The translations under genes and the position numbers were made by a program. From NCBI GenBank assembly GCA_034927815.1, contig JAYFPK010000008.1:124001-188000 (forward strand): a stretch of DNA of 64,000 nt, in the 5' to 3' direction. A model generated the notes under the pieces. It worked only from the letters and a program-made list of their open reading frames with translations. It did not search any database and was not told where the DNA came from. The DNA is from Limiplasma sp034927815 (GTDB lineage: Bacteria > Bacillota > Clostridia > Christensenellales > Aristaeellaceae). Within the stretch, counting starts at the first letter, position 1. Each line of letters opens with the position of its first letter. This document shows positions 1 to 7,680 of the stretch, one piece after another.

Positions 1-1
1 T

Positions 2-22
2 CTCAAGGGCATAGCCCTTGAG
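2..22. repeat. Inverted repeat at the start of the window
   Basis: A perfect 9-base inverted repeat (CTCAAGGGC, loop ATA, GCCCTTGAG) is followed by a G-rich then C-rich stretch. It may be the terminator of the gene upstream of the window. The GGGCATAGCCC core recurs near 2838, so it may also belong to the intergenic repeat family seen elsewhere in the window. Confidence 0.6.
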
Positions 23-51
23 CGGGGGTGCGGGGGCAGAGGCCCCCCCCG

Positions 52-88
<37 letters not shown>

Positions 89-131
89 TCCCCCGCCTCC
101 CCCCCCTCGTAAAGGAGCGTGACGCGGAACT

Positions 132-2660
132 ATGTCCGAAATTCAGGATAAGCTCATCCCCATGGACCTGGAAACGGAAATGAAGAAGTCCTTCATCAGC
201 TACGCCATGGCGGTGATCATCAACCGGGCGCTGCCCGACGTGCGGGATGGCCTAAAGCCGGTGCACAGGCGTATTTTGTATGCCATGAACGAGCTGGGCA
301 TGACCGCGGACAAACCCTACCGCAAGTGCGCCCGCATCGTGGGCGACGTGCTGGGTAAATACCACCCCCACGGGGACAGCAGCGTCTACGACGCCATGGT
401 GCGTTTGGCACAGGACTTCAGCATCCGCTATATGCTGGTGGAGGGCCAGGGCAACTTCGGCTCCGTGGACGGGGACGGCGCGGCGGCCATGCGGTACACA
501 GAGGCCCGGATGGCGAAGCTCACCGCCCATTTGATCGGCGAGATCGACAAGGACACGGTGGACTTCTACCCCAACTTTGACGAGACCTTGCTCCAGCCCA
601 CCGTGCTGCCCAGCCGCTTCCCCAATTTGCTGGTGAACGGCTCCAGCGGCATCGCCGTGGGCATGGCCACCAACATTCCCCCCCATAATCTGCGGGAGGT
701 GGTGGACGGCTGCATCCACATGATCGACCACCCGGACTGCTCCGTGGTGGAGTTGATGGAGTACATCAAGGGGCCGGACTTCCCCACCGGCGGCATCATT
801 CTGGGCCAGTCCGGCATTCGCTCCGCCTACCACACCGGCAGGGGCCGGGTGCTGGTGCGGGCCCGCCCCGAAATCGAAACCCTGGCCATGAACCGCAACC
901 GGATAGTGGTGACGGCGCTTCCCTACATGGTGAACAAGGCCCGGCTGGTGGAGAAGATCGCGGAGCTGGTGCATGAGAAGCGCCTGGAGGGCATCAGCGA
1001 CATCCGGGACGAGAGCGACCGCAACGTCATGCGGGTGGTGATCGAGCTAAAAAAGGACGTCCCTCCCACCATCGAGCTCACCTACCTCTACAAGCACACC
1101 CAGATGCAGGAAACCTTCGGCGTGAACATGCTGGCCTTGGTGGACGGCGAGCCCAAGGTGCTGATGCTGCGGGAGATGCTCTACCACTACATCCGCCACC
1201 AAAAAGAGGTGGTGACCCGCCGCACCAAGTACGACCTGGACAAAGCCCTGGCCAGGGCCCACATCTTGGAGGGGCTCCTGAGGGCCCTGGACCACATCGA
1301 CGAGATCGTGGAGATCATCAAAAAGAGCCCGGACGTGAACACCGCCCGGGAGCGCTTGATAGAGACCTTCGCCTTCACCGACAAGCAGGCCCAGGCCATC
1401 CTGGACATGCGCCTGGCGCGGCTCACGGGCCTGGAGCGGGATAAGCTTCAAGGGGAATACGACGAGCTCCAGAAGACCATCGCCTACTTGCAAGGCCTGC
1501 TGGCGGACGAGGTGCGGCTCATGGCCGTCATCAAGGAGGAAATGACCGCCATCCGGGATAAGTTTGCGGACGAGCGCCGCACGGAGCTTACCCACATGGA
1601 GGGCGAAATCGACATTGAGGATTTGATCCAAAGTGACGACATGGTGGTCACTCTCACCCACTTTGGCTATATCAAGCGCCTGCCCAAGAGCACCTACCGG
1701 GCCCAGCACCGGGGCGGCAAGGGGGTCAGCGGCCTCACCACCCGGGAAGAGGACTATGTGGAGAGGCTGATTATCGTCAACACCCACGAGGACATCATGT
1801 TCTTTACCAACCTGGGCCGGGTGTACACCCTCAAATGCTACCAGATCCCCGAGGCGGGCCGCGCCGCCAGGGGCATGGCTATTGTGAACCTGCTGCGCCT
1901 GGCCGGGGAGGAACAGGTCACCGCCATGATCCCCGTGCCCAAGGATGTGGACAACCACCATCTGGTGATGATGACCCAGCAGGGCATGATCAAGAAAACC
2001 CCTTACAGCGAGTTCGCCAACCTGCGCAAGAACGGCCTCATCGCCATCACCCTCAAGGAGGACGACCACCTGGTGGCCGTGGAGCTCACAGACGGGGCCC
2101 AGAGCCTGCTCTTGGGCAGCCGCTACGGCAAGGCCATCCGCTTCCGGGAGGAGGAGATCCGGGTTATCGGCCGCATGGGCATGGGCGTTCGGGCCATGAA
2201 GCTGCGGGATGGGGACGAGATGATCGACATGTCCGTGATTGGAGAGGGCCAGCAGGTGCTTTCCATCACCACCGGCGGCTACGGCAAGCGCACCGACCCG
2301 GACCAGTACCGGGAACAGGGCCGCAACGGCATGGGCATCAACGCCATGAACCTTACCGACAAAACCGGCCTGCTGGCCGCCCAGCTCACCGTGAACGACG
2401 ATGAGGACATCTTGCTCATCACCGACGACGGCACCATCATCCGCATGGCCGCGGCGGACATCCGCCAAAGCGGCCGCTCCACCCAGGGCGTGCGGCTCAT
2501 GCGCATCGCCGAGGGCGCGCAGATCGTGGCCGTAGCCAGGGCCGAGCAGGAGGAAGAGGAGGACGCCTTGGCGGAAGACTTTGAGGAGGCGGTTCAGGCC
2601 ATCACCGGGGCGGATAACAGCGTCATCGGGGAGCCCCAGGGAGAGGATACGGAGATTTAG
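132..2660 (+). CDS. gyrA: DNA gyrase subunit A
   Basis: The breakage-reunion subunit of DNA gyrase introduces negative supercoils with GyrB in the cytoplasm. The 842-residue length is normal. The N-terminal topoisomerase fold carries the catalytic tyrosine in AAMRYTEAR (Tyr122). The C-terminal beta-pinwheel holds a GyrA box, QHRGGKG, near residue 525, which argues for GyrA rather than ParC. The quinolone region reads GDSSVYD at residues 81-87, so Ser83 and Asp87 are the susceptible residues. The tail is acidic. AAAGGAG at 111-117 lies 14 bases upstream of ATG 132, which is rather far, but no better start is visible. gyrB would be expected upstream and is outside the window. Confidence 0.98.
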   Translation: MSEIQDKLIPMDLETEMKKSFISYAMAVIINRALPDVRDGLKPVHRRILYAMNELGMTADKPYRKCARIVGDVLGKYHPHGDSSVYDAMVRLAQDFSIRYMLVEGQGNFGSVDGDGAAAMRYTEARMAKLTAHLIGEIDKDTVDFYPNFDETLLQPTVLPSRFPNLLVNGSSGIAVGMATNIPPHNLREVVDGCIHMIDHPDCSVVELMEYIKGPDFPTGGIILGQSGIRSAYHTGRGRVLVRARPEIETLAMNRNRIVVTALPYMVNKARLVEKIAELVHEKRLEGISDIRDESDRNVMRVVIELKKDVPPTIELTYLYKHTQMQETFGVNMLALVDGEPKVLMLREMLYHYIRHQKEVVTRRTKYDLDKALARAHILEGLLRALDHIDEIVEIIKKSPDVNTARERLIETFAFTDKQAQAILDMRLARLTGLERDKLQGEYDELQKTIAYLQGLLADEVRLMAVIKEEMTAIRDKFADERRTELTHMEGEIDIEDLIQSDDMVVTLTHFGYIKRLPKSTYRAQHRGGKGVSGLTTREEDYVERLIIVNTHEDIMFFTNLGRVYTLKCYQIPEAGRAARGMAIVNLLRLAGEEQVTAMIPVPKDVDNHHLVMMTQQGMIKKTPYSEFANLRKNGLIAITLKEDDHLVAVELTDGAQSLLLGSRYGKAIRFREEEIRVIGRMGMGVRAMKLRDGDEMIDMSVIGEGQQVLSITTGGYGKRTDPDQYREQGRNGMGINAMNLTDKTGLLAAQLTVNDDEDILLITDDGTIIRMAAADIRQSGRSTQGVRLMRIAEGAQIVAVARAEQEEEEDALAEDFEEAVQAITGADNSVIGEPQGEDTEI

Positions 2661-2669
2661 GGGGGACGC

Positions 2670-2785
2670 GCAGGGGCTTCACCCCCGCACCCCGCCGGGG
2701 GCTTCGTCCCCGGACCCATCCTTGCCCCCGCTTAGCGGGGGCAAAAATACCGCAAGGGCCGGACAAAGTGCGTCCGGCCCTTGCG
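2670..2785. repeat. Intergenic repeat element, copy A, with two hairpins
   Basis: This GC-rich block carries the module GCTTCGTCCCCGGACCCATC, then a hairpin (GCCCCCGC, TTA, GCGGGGGC at 2724-2742) followed by AAAAATA, then a second hairpin. Copies with the same order of parts lie near 9890-10000 and 19657-19717, and shorter relatives near 10121-10175 and 41275. No coding capacity is apparent. Confidence 0.7.
2751..2785 (+). terminator. Probable gyrA terminator
   Basis: A perfect 14-base-pair stem (CGCAAGGGCCGGAC / GTCCGGCCCTTGCG, loop 2765-2771) is followed by CTGTTTATC. The stem is very stable but the T-tract is poor, so termination may be partial. It forms the second hairpin of repeat copy A. 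Confidence 0.55.
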
Positions 2786-2860
2786 CTGTTTATCACTTCC
2801 TTTTGCCTGTGGGCGGCACGGGCAAGGAGGGGCCCGGGCATAGCCCTGGCTGGATTATTG

Positions 2861-2869
2861 TGTTATAAT
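2861..2869 (+). promoter_or_regulatory. Extended -10 promoter for the ketopantoate-reductase-like gene
   Basis: TGTTATAAT is a perfect extended -10 element (TGn plus TATAAT), 56 bases before the downstream ATG. No good -35 hexamer is visible at the usual distance, which extended -10 promoters tolerate. Confidence 0.55.
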
Positions 2870-2924
2870 CTTTCAAAAGGTTGAAACCGGAAGGCATACG
2901 GCAAGAGTTGAGGGGGCTTCGTTC

Positions 2925-3845
2925 ATGACGCAGGACATCCGGCGCATCGCTATTGTGGGAATGGGCGCGCTAGGGACGGCATATGCCCATGCCATGCTAA
3001 GCCATCCCGCGGGGCGGGAGGTCTTTGGCCTGATTCCCCAACAGGAGAGCCGTGCTCGCGTCCCCCTCAGCGTTAACGCAGAGCCTTTGCCCATTGCGCT
3101 GTATGATCCCCAGGAAAACCCGCCCCTTGCCGATCTGGTACTGGTGGCCGTCAAGTGGCATCACCTGCCGGCAGCCATCCAGGCCATGGACCGCGTGGTT
3201 GGGCCGCAAACCCAGATCCTGTCCTTTCTCAACGGCATCTCCAGCGAGGAAGTGCTGGCCCGGACCTACGGTTGGGAACGGGTTTTGTATGCTACCGTTT
3301 CCGGCGCGGATACCAGGCGGGACGGCCACAACGTCATCGCCAAGCATCTGGGCACCGTCCTCTTTGGGGAAAAGCGCAACGCTCCGCCCAGCCAACGCGT
3401 CCAACGGGTAGCGGATTGCCTTCAGGAGATGAGAATTCCCCATCGCATCCCCGAGGATATGGAGTTGGCACTATGGCAAAAACTAATGGTCAACGTCGGC
3501 TTCAACCAGGTCAGCGCCGTGCTGGGGCTGACCTATGGCCAATTCAGGCTCAAGCCTGAAGCCATGGAGTTGATGCGCCAGGCCCAGCGGGAGGTGATCG
3601 CCGTAGCCAACGCCCTTCACGTGGCCCTGGGCGAAGCCGACATCACGGCTTGGGAGGCGCAGCTCTGGACCCTCTCGGAGCATGGTATGTCCTCCTCCTT
3701 GCAAGATGTGCTGGCCCACAGAAAAACCGAAGTGGAGCTCTATGGCGGCGAGATCAGCCGCCTGGGGCGACAGTTGGGAATCCCCACGCCCGTCAATGAA
3801 AGCTTGCTTGAACGGCTCCACCAGATCGAGGCTTCCTATCTCTGA
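2925..3845 (+). CDS. Ketopantoate reductase family protein (ApbA/PanE-like)
   Basis: Predicted NAD(P)H-dependent 2-dehydropantoate 2-reductase family enzyme, cytoplasmic, 306 residues (usual family length). The N-terminal Rossmann motif is visible as GMGALGTAYA near residues 12-21. The middle reads KWHHL and SFLNGISSEE, matching the conserved K-T/H and NG segments of the family. The C-terminal helical domain carries KLMVNVGFNQVSA, the typical K-x-x-x-N-x-x-x-N/Q substrate motif. GAGGGGG at 2910-2916 supports ATG 2925. It is monocistronic, with its own promoter, next to a sugar catabolic operon, so the substrate may be another 2-oxo acid rather than ketopantoate. Confidence 0.85.
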   Translation: MTQDIRRIAIVGMGALGTAYAHAMLSHPAGREVFGLIPQQESRARVPLSVNAEPLPIALYDPQENPPLADLVLVAVKWHHLPAAIQAMDRVVGPQTQILSFLNGISSEEVLARTYGWERVLYATVSGADTRRDGHNVIAKHLGTVLFGEKRNAPPSQRVQRVADCLQEMRIPHRIPEDMELALWQKLMVNVGFNQVSAVLGLTYGQFRLKPEAMELMRQAQREVIAVANALHVALGEADITAWEAQLWTLSEHGMSSSLQDVLAHRKTEVELYGGEISRLGRQLGIPTPVNESLLERLHQIEASYL

Positions 3846-3898
3846 CCATTCATAATAGTCGACATTTATAATTAATTGATAACCTTTTTAAAAAAGTG

Positions 3899-3927
3899 TT
3901 GACAATTTTTAGAGCGTGCCGTATACT
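3899..3927 (+). promoter_or_regulatory. Upstream sigma-A promoter of the GntR/TRAP operon
   Basis: TTGACA (3899-3904), 17-base spacer, TATACT (3922-3927). This is close to the vegetative consensus. A second promoter follows at 3990-4019, so the operon appears to have tandem starts. Confidence 0.75.
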
Positions 3928-3938
3928 GTGTATCACAG
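3926..3938. promoter_or_regulatory. Candidate operator palindrome for the GntR/FCD regulator
   Basis: CTGTG-TAT-CACAG is a perfect palindrome that overlaps the 3' edge of the upstream -10 box. It sits where a repressor would block initiation. FCD-type GntR proteins bind short palindromes at such sites, so autoregulation by the next gene is a reasonable inference. It has not been tested. Confidence 0.4.
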
Positions 3939-3989
3939 ACAGGGTATGGCGCGCTTTTCCTGTTGCGGACATGTGGATTGGGCAAATTT

Positions 3990-4019
3990 TTGACATTTCG
4001 GCCATGCGCCCCTTATAAT
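3990..4019 (+). promoter_or_regulatory. Downstream consensus sigma-A promoter of the GntR/TRAP operon
   Basis: TTGACA (3990-3995), 18-base spacer, TATAAT (4014-4019): both hexamers are perfect. Transcription would start near 4026 and give a leader of about 40 bases. Confidence 0.8.
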
Positions 4020-4065
4020 AACAGGGCATTTCTTCATGATTGCCTGAAAGGAGCGAAGGGAGCTC

Positions 4066-4740
4066 ATGGCGGAAAAGGAAAAAGGCGCTCAAAGGCCCGT
4101 AAAGCCAGAGCAAATTCAGGACAGCTTGCGGTTGGACATCGTGACCCGGATGTACAAGGATGGCGATAAGCTGGTGGAAAGCGACATTGCGCAAAAGTAC
4201 GGCGCAAGCCGGGGGTCCGTGCGAAGCGCGCTGGCCGCGCTGGAATCTGAAGGCTTGGTACGGATGCTGCCCAATGGCCGCAAGGAGGTCGTCGGTTTCA
4301 CAGTCAAGCAGGTCTGCGATATGTACGAGCTGCGCTGGATGATGGAAAACCGCGCCCTGGAGCTGGCCATCGAGAACCGCACCACCTTCTTCTCGCCGCT
4401 ATTGACGGTGCTGCGTACCATCGAGCAAAAGATGAAGGCTCCGGAGGGGGTGGACTGGTACGGCATAGACATCGAGTTCCACCGCGCCCTGGTCATGACC
4501 TCCGGCAATTATCCCCTGCTCAAGGCCTGGGACATCAACACGCCGGTGATGTACGCGCTGATGCAGCTCAACACCAGCCAAGGCTACCGGGAGCGCTATG
4601 TGCAAGAGCTTTACGAGAAGCACCGCCGTATCTTTGAGTTGCTGGTAACGGACAATCTGGAATGCTACGCTTTGCTCCGGGAGCACATCATGGACGCCCA
4701 GGAAATCTCCCTCCAGGTCCTGTCCCGCTACGGCGAATAA
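4066..4740 (+). CDS. GntR-family transcriptional regulator, FCD (FadR-like) type
   Basis: A 224-residue DNA-binding regulator, probably controlling the TRAP/kinase/aldolase operon that follows. The N-terminal winged helix covers residues about 15-75 (DKLVESDIAQKYGASRGSVR is the helix-turn-helix, then LESEGLVRMLPNGRKEVVGF is the wing). The C-terminal helical FCD effector domain begins near YELRWMMENRALELA and contains EFHRALVMTSGN and EKHRRIFELL, which supply the Asp/His metal-binding residues common in this class. AAAGGAG at 4047-4053 precedes ATG 4066. Two strong promoters and a palindrome lie directly upstream. The ligand is probably the transported acid or a downstream intermediate; this is inferred from position only. 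Confidence 0.9.
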   Translation: MAEKEKGAQRPVKPEQIQDSLRLDIVTRMYKDGDKLVESDIAQKYGASRGSVRSALAALESEGLVRMLPNGRKEVVGFTVKQVCDMYELRWMMENRALELAIENRTTFFSPLLTVLRTIEQKMKAPEGVDWYGIDIEFHRALVMTSGNYPLLKAWDINTPVMYALMQLNTSQGYRERYVQELYEKHRRIFELLVTDNLECYALLREHIMDAQEISLQVLSRYGE

Positions 4741-4798
4741 CACAGGTACCCAAGGGCAAAGGGGCCCTTATCAAATGACAAAGGGGAGACATCAATCA

Positions 4799-5767
4799 AT
4801 GAAGAAATGCATCGCCCTCATCCTAGCCCTGGTTCTGCTGGCTTCCTGCAGCTTGGCCCTTGCCGAGGAAAGCCGCACCCTCACCTTCTCCCACGTGTTT
4901 GCCACGGATCATCCCGTGCACATCGCCGTGACCGAAGCCAACGAGCTGCTGAAGGAAAAGACCAACGGCCGTCTCCAGCTGGAGATTTACCCCAACTCCA
5001 CCTTCGCCAATTACAACGACTCCATCACCGCCGTGCAGATGGGCACCGTGGACTTCGCCTGCCTGGACAGCGCCGCCAATTGGCTGAACAAAGCCGGCGT
5101 GCTGCTGGGGCCCTATGTCTTCCGCAGCTACGACCATTGGCAGAACTTCAAGAGCGCCGACTTCTATCCCGCTTTGAAGGCAGAAATCGGCGAGGCCGTC
5201 GGCGTCCACCAGTTTGACCACTATAACTTTGGTTTCCGCCACCTGACCGCCAACAAAGAAATCAGAACCTTGGCGGACTTCAAGGGCCTGGTGCTGCGCT
5301 GCGTGGACTTCCCCCCTTACAGCGAGCTGAAAACGATCTTTGACGTGAACATCACCGCCATTCCCATCGGCGACGTGTACATGAGCCTCCAGACCGGCGT
5401 CGCCGACTGCGAGGAGAACCCCGTGACCCAGATCGTCACCATGAAGTTCTACGAGGTCCAAAAGTACCTCATGCTCACCAAGCATATGCTGGCCATTTCC
5501 GGCACGGTGATGAGCAAGTCCGCTTGGGATTCCCTGTCCGCCGAGGACCAGGCCATCGTAGAGGAAGTGTTCTCCCTGGAGGCCGCCCGCATCGACGAAC
5601 TGGTGGTGCAAAATGAGGAGAATCTCATCCAGCAGTGCATCGACAGCGGCATGACCGTGCTGCGGGATGTGGATACCACGCCCTTCCAGGAGCGCGTTCC
5701 CCTGGTTCTGGAGAACTATCCCGACTGGATCGAGCTCTACCAGCAGATCCAGGATCTGGAAGGCTGA
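4799..5767 (+). CDS. dctP: TRAP transporter substrate-binding protein, DctP family (lipoprotein)
   Basis: Extracytoplasmic solute receptor of a tripartite ATP-independent (TRAP) transporter, which uses ion gradients to import carboxylates or related acids. I place the start at ATG 4799 (322 residues) because AAGGGGAG at 4781-4788 precedes it; an in-frame ATG at 4775 lies upstream of that site. The signal peptide MKKCIALILALVLLASC ends in a lipobox (LASC), so the protein is probably lipid-anchored at Cys17. The mature part shows DctP features: FSHVFATDHPVH, NDSITAVQMGTVDFA, GLVLRCVDFPPY (containing the conserved substrate-carboxylate Arg) and GVADCEENP. A hairpin separates it from dctQ, which is usual where the receptor is needed in excess. 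Confidence 0.92.
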   Translation: MKKCIALILALVLLASCSLALAEESRTLTFSHVFATDHPVHIAVTEANELLKEKTNGRLQLEIYPNSTFANYNDSITAVQMGTVDFACLDSAANWLNKAGVLLGPYVFRSYDHWQNFKSADFYPALKAEIGEAVGVHQFDHYNFGFRHLTANKEIRTLADFKGLVLRCVDFPPYSELKTIFDVNITAIPIGDVYMSLQTGVADCEENPVTQIVTMKFYEVQKYLMLTKHMLAISGTVMSKSAWDSLSAEDQAIVEEVFSLEAARIDELVVQNEENLIQQCIDSGMTVLRDVDTTPFQERVPLVLENYPDWIELYQQIQDLEG

Positions 5768-5804
5768 CGCCGCTTCCTTTGATATCCTGACCAAGGCAAT
5801 CGCT

Positions 5805-5834
5805 GGCCGGGCCCCGGTGCTCCGGGGCCTGGCC
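5805..5834 (+). terminator. Hairpin between dctP and dctQ (partial terminator)
   Basis: A 13-base-pair stem (GGCCGGGCCCCGG, loop TGCT, CCGGGGCCTGGCC) with one G-T pair, followed by TTT. The T-run is short, so I expect a leaky attenuator or mRNA-stabilising hairpin that raises dctP output over the permease genes. Confidence 0.6.
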
Positions 5835-5856
5835 TTTGCATAAAGGAGAAACAAGT

Positions 5857-6381
5857 ATGGAAGCCATCTGCCGAGTTTCCAACCGAATCAGCCGTGTGTT
5901 GCAAAAGATCGAATTGATCCTGGGCACCGCCTGCCTGATCGCCTTGCTTTTGGTGATGCTCACCAACGCGGCGGCCCGCTATCTCTTTGATTTCCCCATC
6001 ATCTGGTCCGACGAGATCAACAACTTCTTCTTTGTATGGATGGGTTTTCTGTCCGCCGCCTACATCATGGGCAACGACGGCCACATGCGCGTGACCGCCC
6101 TTACCTCCTTTCTTCCCCGCCGCCTGGGCTACGCCGTAGGGATATTCACCGATTTGGTGATGCTGTGCGTATTTGCCTATATGCTTCCCAGCCTGGTGGC
6201 TATGCTTTCCAAGCTTACCGTGTCAGGACTTATGCGCCTGCCTCTGAAATACGTCTATGCCATTTTGCCCGCTTCCTTTGGCCTGATGAGCCTGCACATC
6301 CTCAATAACATGCTCCAGCGTACCCTGAATGAAATTCGCGCCAGCCGCGAAGCCGGCAAGGAGGAGAAAGCATGGAATTGA
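5857..6381 (+). CDS. dctQ: TRAP transporter small permease, DctQ family
   Basis: The small membrane subunit of the TRAP transporter, 174 residues, with four predicted transmembrane segments (starting near IELILGTACLIALLLVM, IWSDEINNFFFVWMGFLSAAY, LGYAVGIFTDLVMLCVFAY and YVYAILPASFGLMSLHIL). The motif around WSDEINNFFFVWMGF is typical of DctQ. AAAGGAG at 5842-5848 supports ATG 5857 over an in-frame ATG at 5836. It overlaps dctM by ten bases, which suggests translational coupling. Confidence 0.9.
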   Translation: MEAICRVSNRISRVLQKIELILGTACLIALLLVMLTNAAARYLFDFPIIWSDEINNFFFVWMGFLSAAYIMGNDGHMRVTALTSFLPRRLGYAVGIFTDLVMLCVFAYMLPSLVAMLSKLTVSGLMRLPLKYVYAILPASFGLMSLHILNNMLQRTLNEIRASREAGKEEKAWN

Positions 6382-7664
6382 CAGTATTTCTGGTATCCTT
6401 CACCGCGCTGTTCCTGCTGGGCATGCCCATTTCCGTCTCCATGATCTCCTCCTCCATCTTCTATTGCGTGATGAAGGGCGTGGACCTGATGTTCCTGGGA
6501 ACGCAGATGTTCACCGGCCTGAACAACTTTGCCCTCATCGCCATCCCCATGTTCATCCTCACGGCCGAGGTCATGAACCGCACCTCCGTGGCGGACCGCA
6601 TTTTCAAGTTCTGCAATGCCCTGGTGGGGGGCATCCCCGGCGGCATGGGCCACGTGAACATCGCCACCTCCATCATCTTCGCGGGCATGAGCGGCTCCGC
6701 CGTGGCCGACGTGGGCGGCATCGGCCACCTGAGCTACCGGGCCATGGTGGACGAGGGATTTGACAAGGAATTCTCCGCCAGCGTAACCATCGCTTCCTCC
6801 ACCGTAGGCCCTATTATTCCCCCCAGCATTCCCGCTGTAATTTACGCCATGACCGCCAACGTGTCCGTAGGCCGCCTGCTGCTGGCGGGCGTGGTCCCAG
6901 GCCTGTTGATGGGCCTGGTGATGATGGCGTTTTGCACCCTCATTTCCATTCGCCGCCATTATCCCAAAAACGCCCCCAAGCCCGTCAAAATCTGGCTTCG
7001 GGACTTGCTGTTCAGCTTCATCCACAGCTTGCTTCCCATGCTGACCCCTGTGATTTTGCTGGGCGGCATCTACCTGGGCGTTGTCACCACCACCGAAGCC
7101 TCGGCGCTGGCGGTGTTCTACGCGCTGTTCCTGGGCGTCGTGCTGTACCGTACCATGAACCTGAAATCCTTTTTGGACAGCATGGTTTCCGTGTTCAAAA
7201 CCTGCGGCAGCGTGCTGCTGATCATCCCCGCCGCCAAGGTTTTCAGCTTCGTAATGACCCGGGAGAATCTGCAAAACAAGATCTTCACCCTCATCACCGG
7301 CTTTGCCGGGGATAGCCCGGCCCTGATCATCGCCTGCGTTATGGTGCTGTTCATGATCCTGGGATGCCTGTCCGACCCCAACGTGAACATCATGCTGTTT
7401 GTGCCCATGGTGCTCCCGCTCATTGTCAAGGCCGGCCTGGACCCCATCCATGCGGGGATGGTGATCATCGTCAACGCCATGATCGGCAACATCACACCGC
7501 CGGTGGGCGTGGTGCTGATGACCACCTGCTCCATTGAAAAGCTGAGCTTTGAAAAGGTATGCAAAGAGCTATGGCCCTGGATCGTCCTTCTGTTCGCGTT
7601 TTTGATAGTGCTGATCCTCCTGCCGCAGCTCACGCTATTCCTGCCCAATCTGCTGATGGGCTGA
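6372..7664 (+). CDS. dctM: TRAP transporter large permease, DctM family
   Basis: The large membrane subunit (430 residues, about 12 transmembrane segments) that forms the transport channel and takes substrate from DctP. Family signatures include GGIPGGMGHVNIATSIIFAGMSGSA, with its conserved small-residue loop, and TIASSTVGPIIPPSIPAVIY, plus the mirrored GNITPPVGVVLMTTC motif in the second half. The start lies inside the end of dctQ, preceded by AAGGAGGAG. Together with the upstream two genes it is a complete classical TRAP system. Substrate identity is not readable from this subunit. Confidence 0.93.
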   Translation: MELTVFLVSFTALFLLGMPISVSMISSSIFYCVMKGVDLMFLGTQMFTGLNNFALIAIPMFILTAEVMNRTSVADRIFKFCNALVGGIPGGMGHVNIATSIIFAGMSGSAVADVGGIGHLSYRAMVDEGFDKEFSASVTIASSTVGPIIPPSIPAVIYAMTANVSVGRLLLAGVVPGLLMGLVMMAFCTLISIRRHYPKNAPKPVKIWLRDLLFSFIHSLLPMLTPVILLGGIYLGVVTTTEASALAVFYALFLGVVLYRTMNLKSFLDSMVSVFKTCGSVLLIIPAAKVFSFVMTRENLQNKIFTLITGFAGDSPALIIACVMVLFMILGCLSDPNVNIMLFVPMVLPLIVKAGLDPIHAGMVIIVNAMIGNITPPVGVVLMTTCSIEKLSFEKVCKELWPWIVLLFAFLIVLILLPQLTLFLPNLLMG

Positions 7665-7680
7665 GCAAGGGGATAGACAG

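Noticed and set aside
1047..2468. Long antisense reading frame of 473 codons over gyrA, and similar long antisense frames over nrdD, the 728-residue gene and the ene-reductase
   Set aside because: These are open because of the high-GC third-position pattern of the sense genes. They have His/Gly/Gln-rich unstructured translations and no ribosome binding sites.
132..2660. Quinolone-resistance substitution in GyrA
   Set aside because: Ser83 and Asp87 are both present, the susceptible state. Ser84 in place of Ala is not a recognised resistance change by itself.
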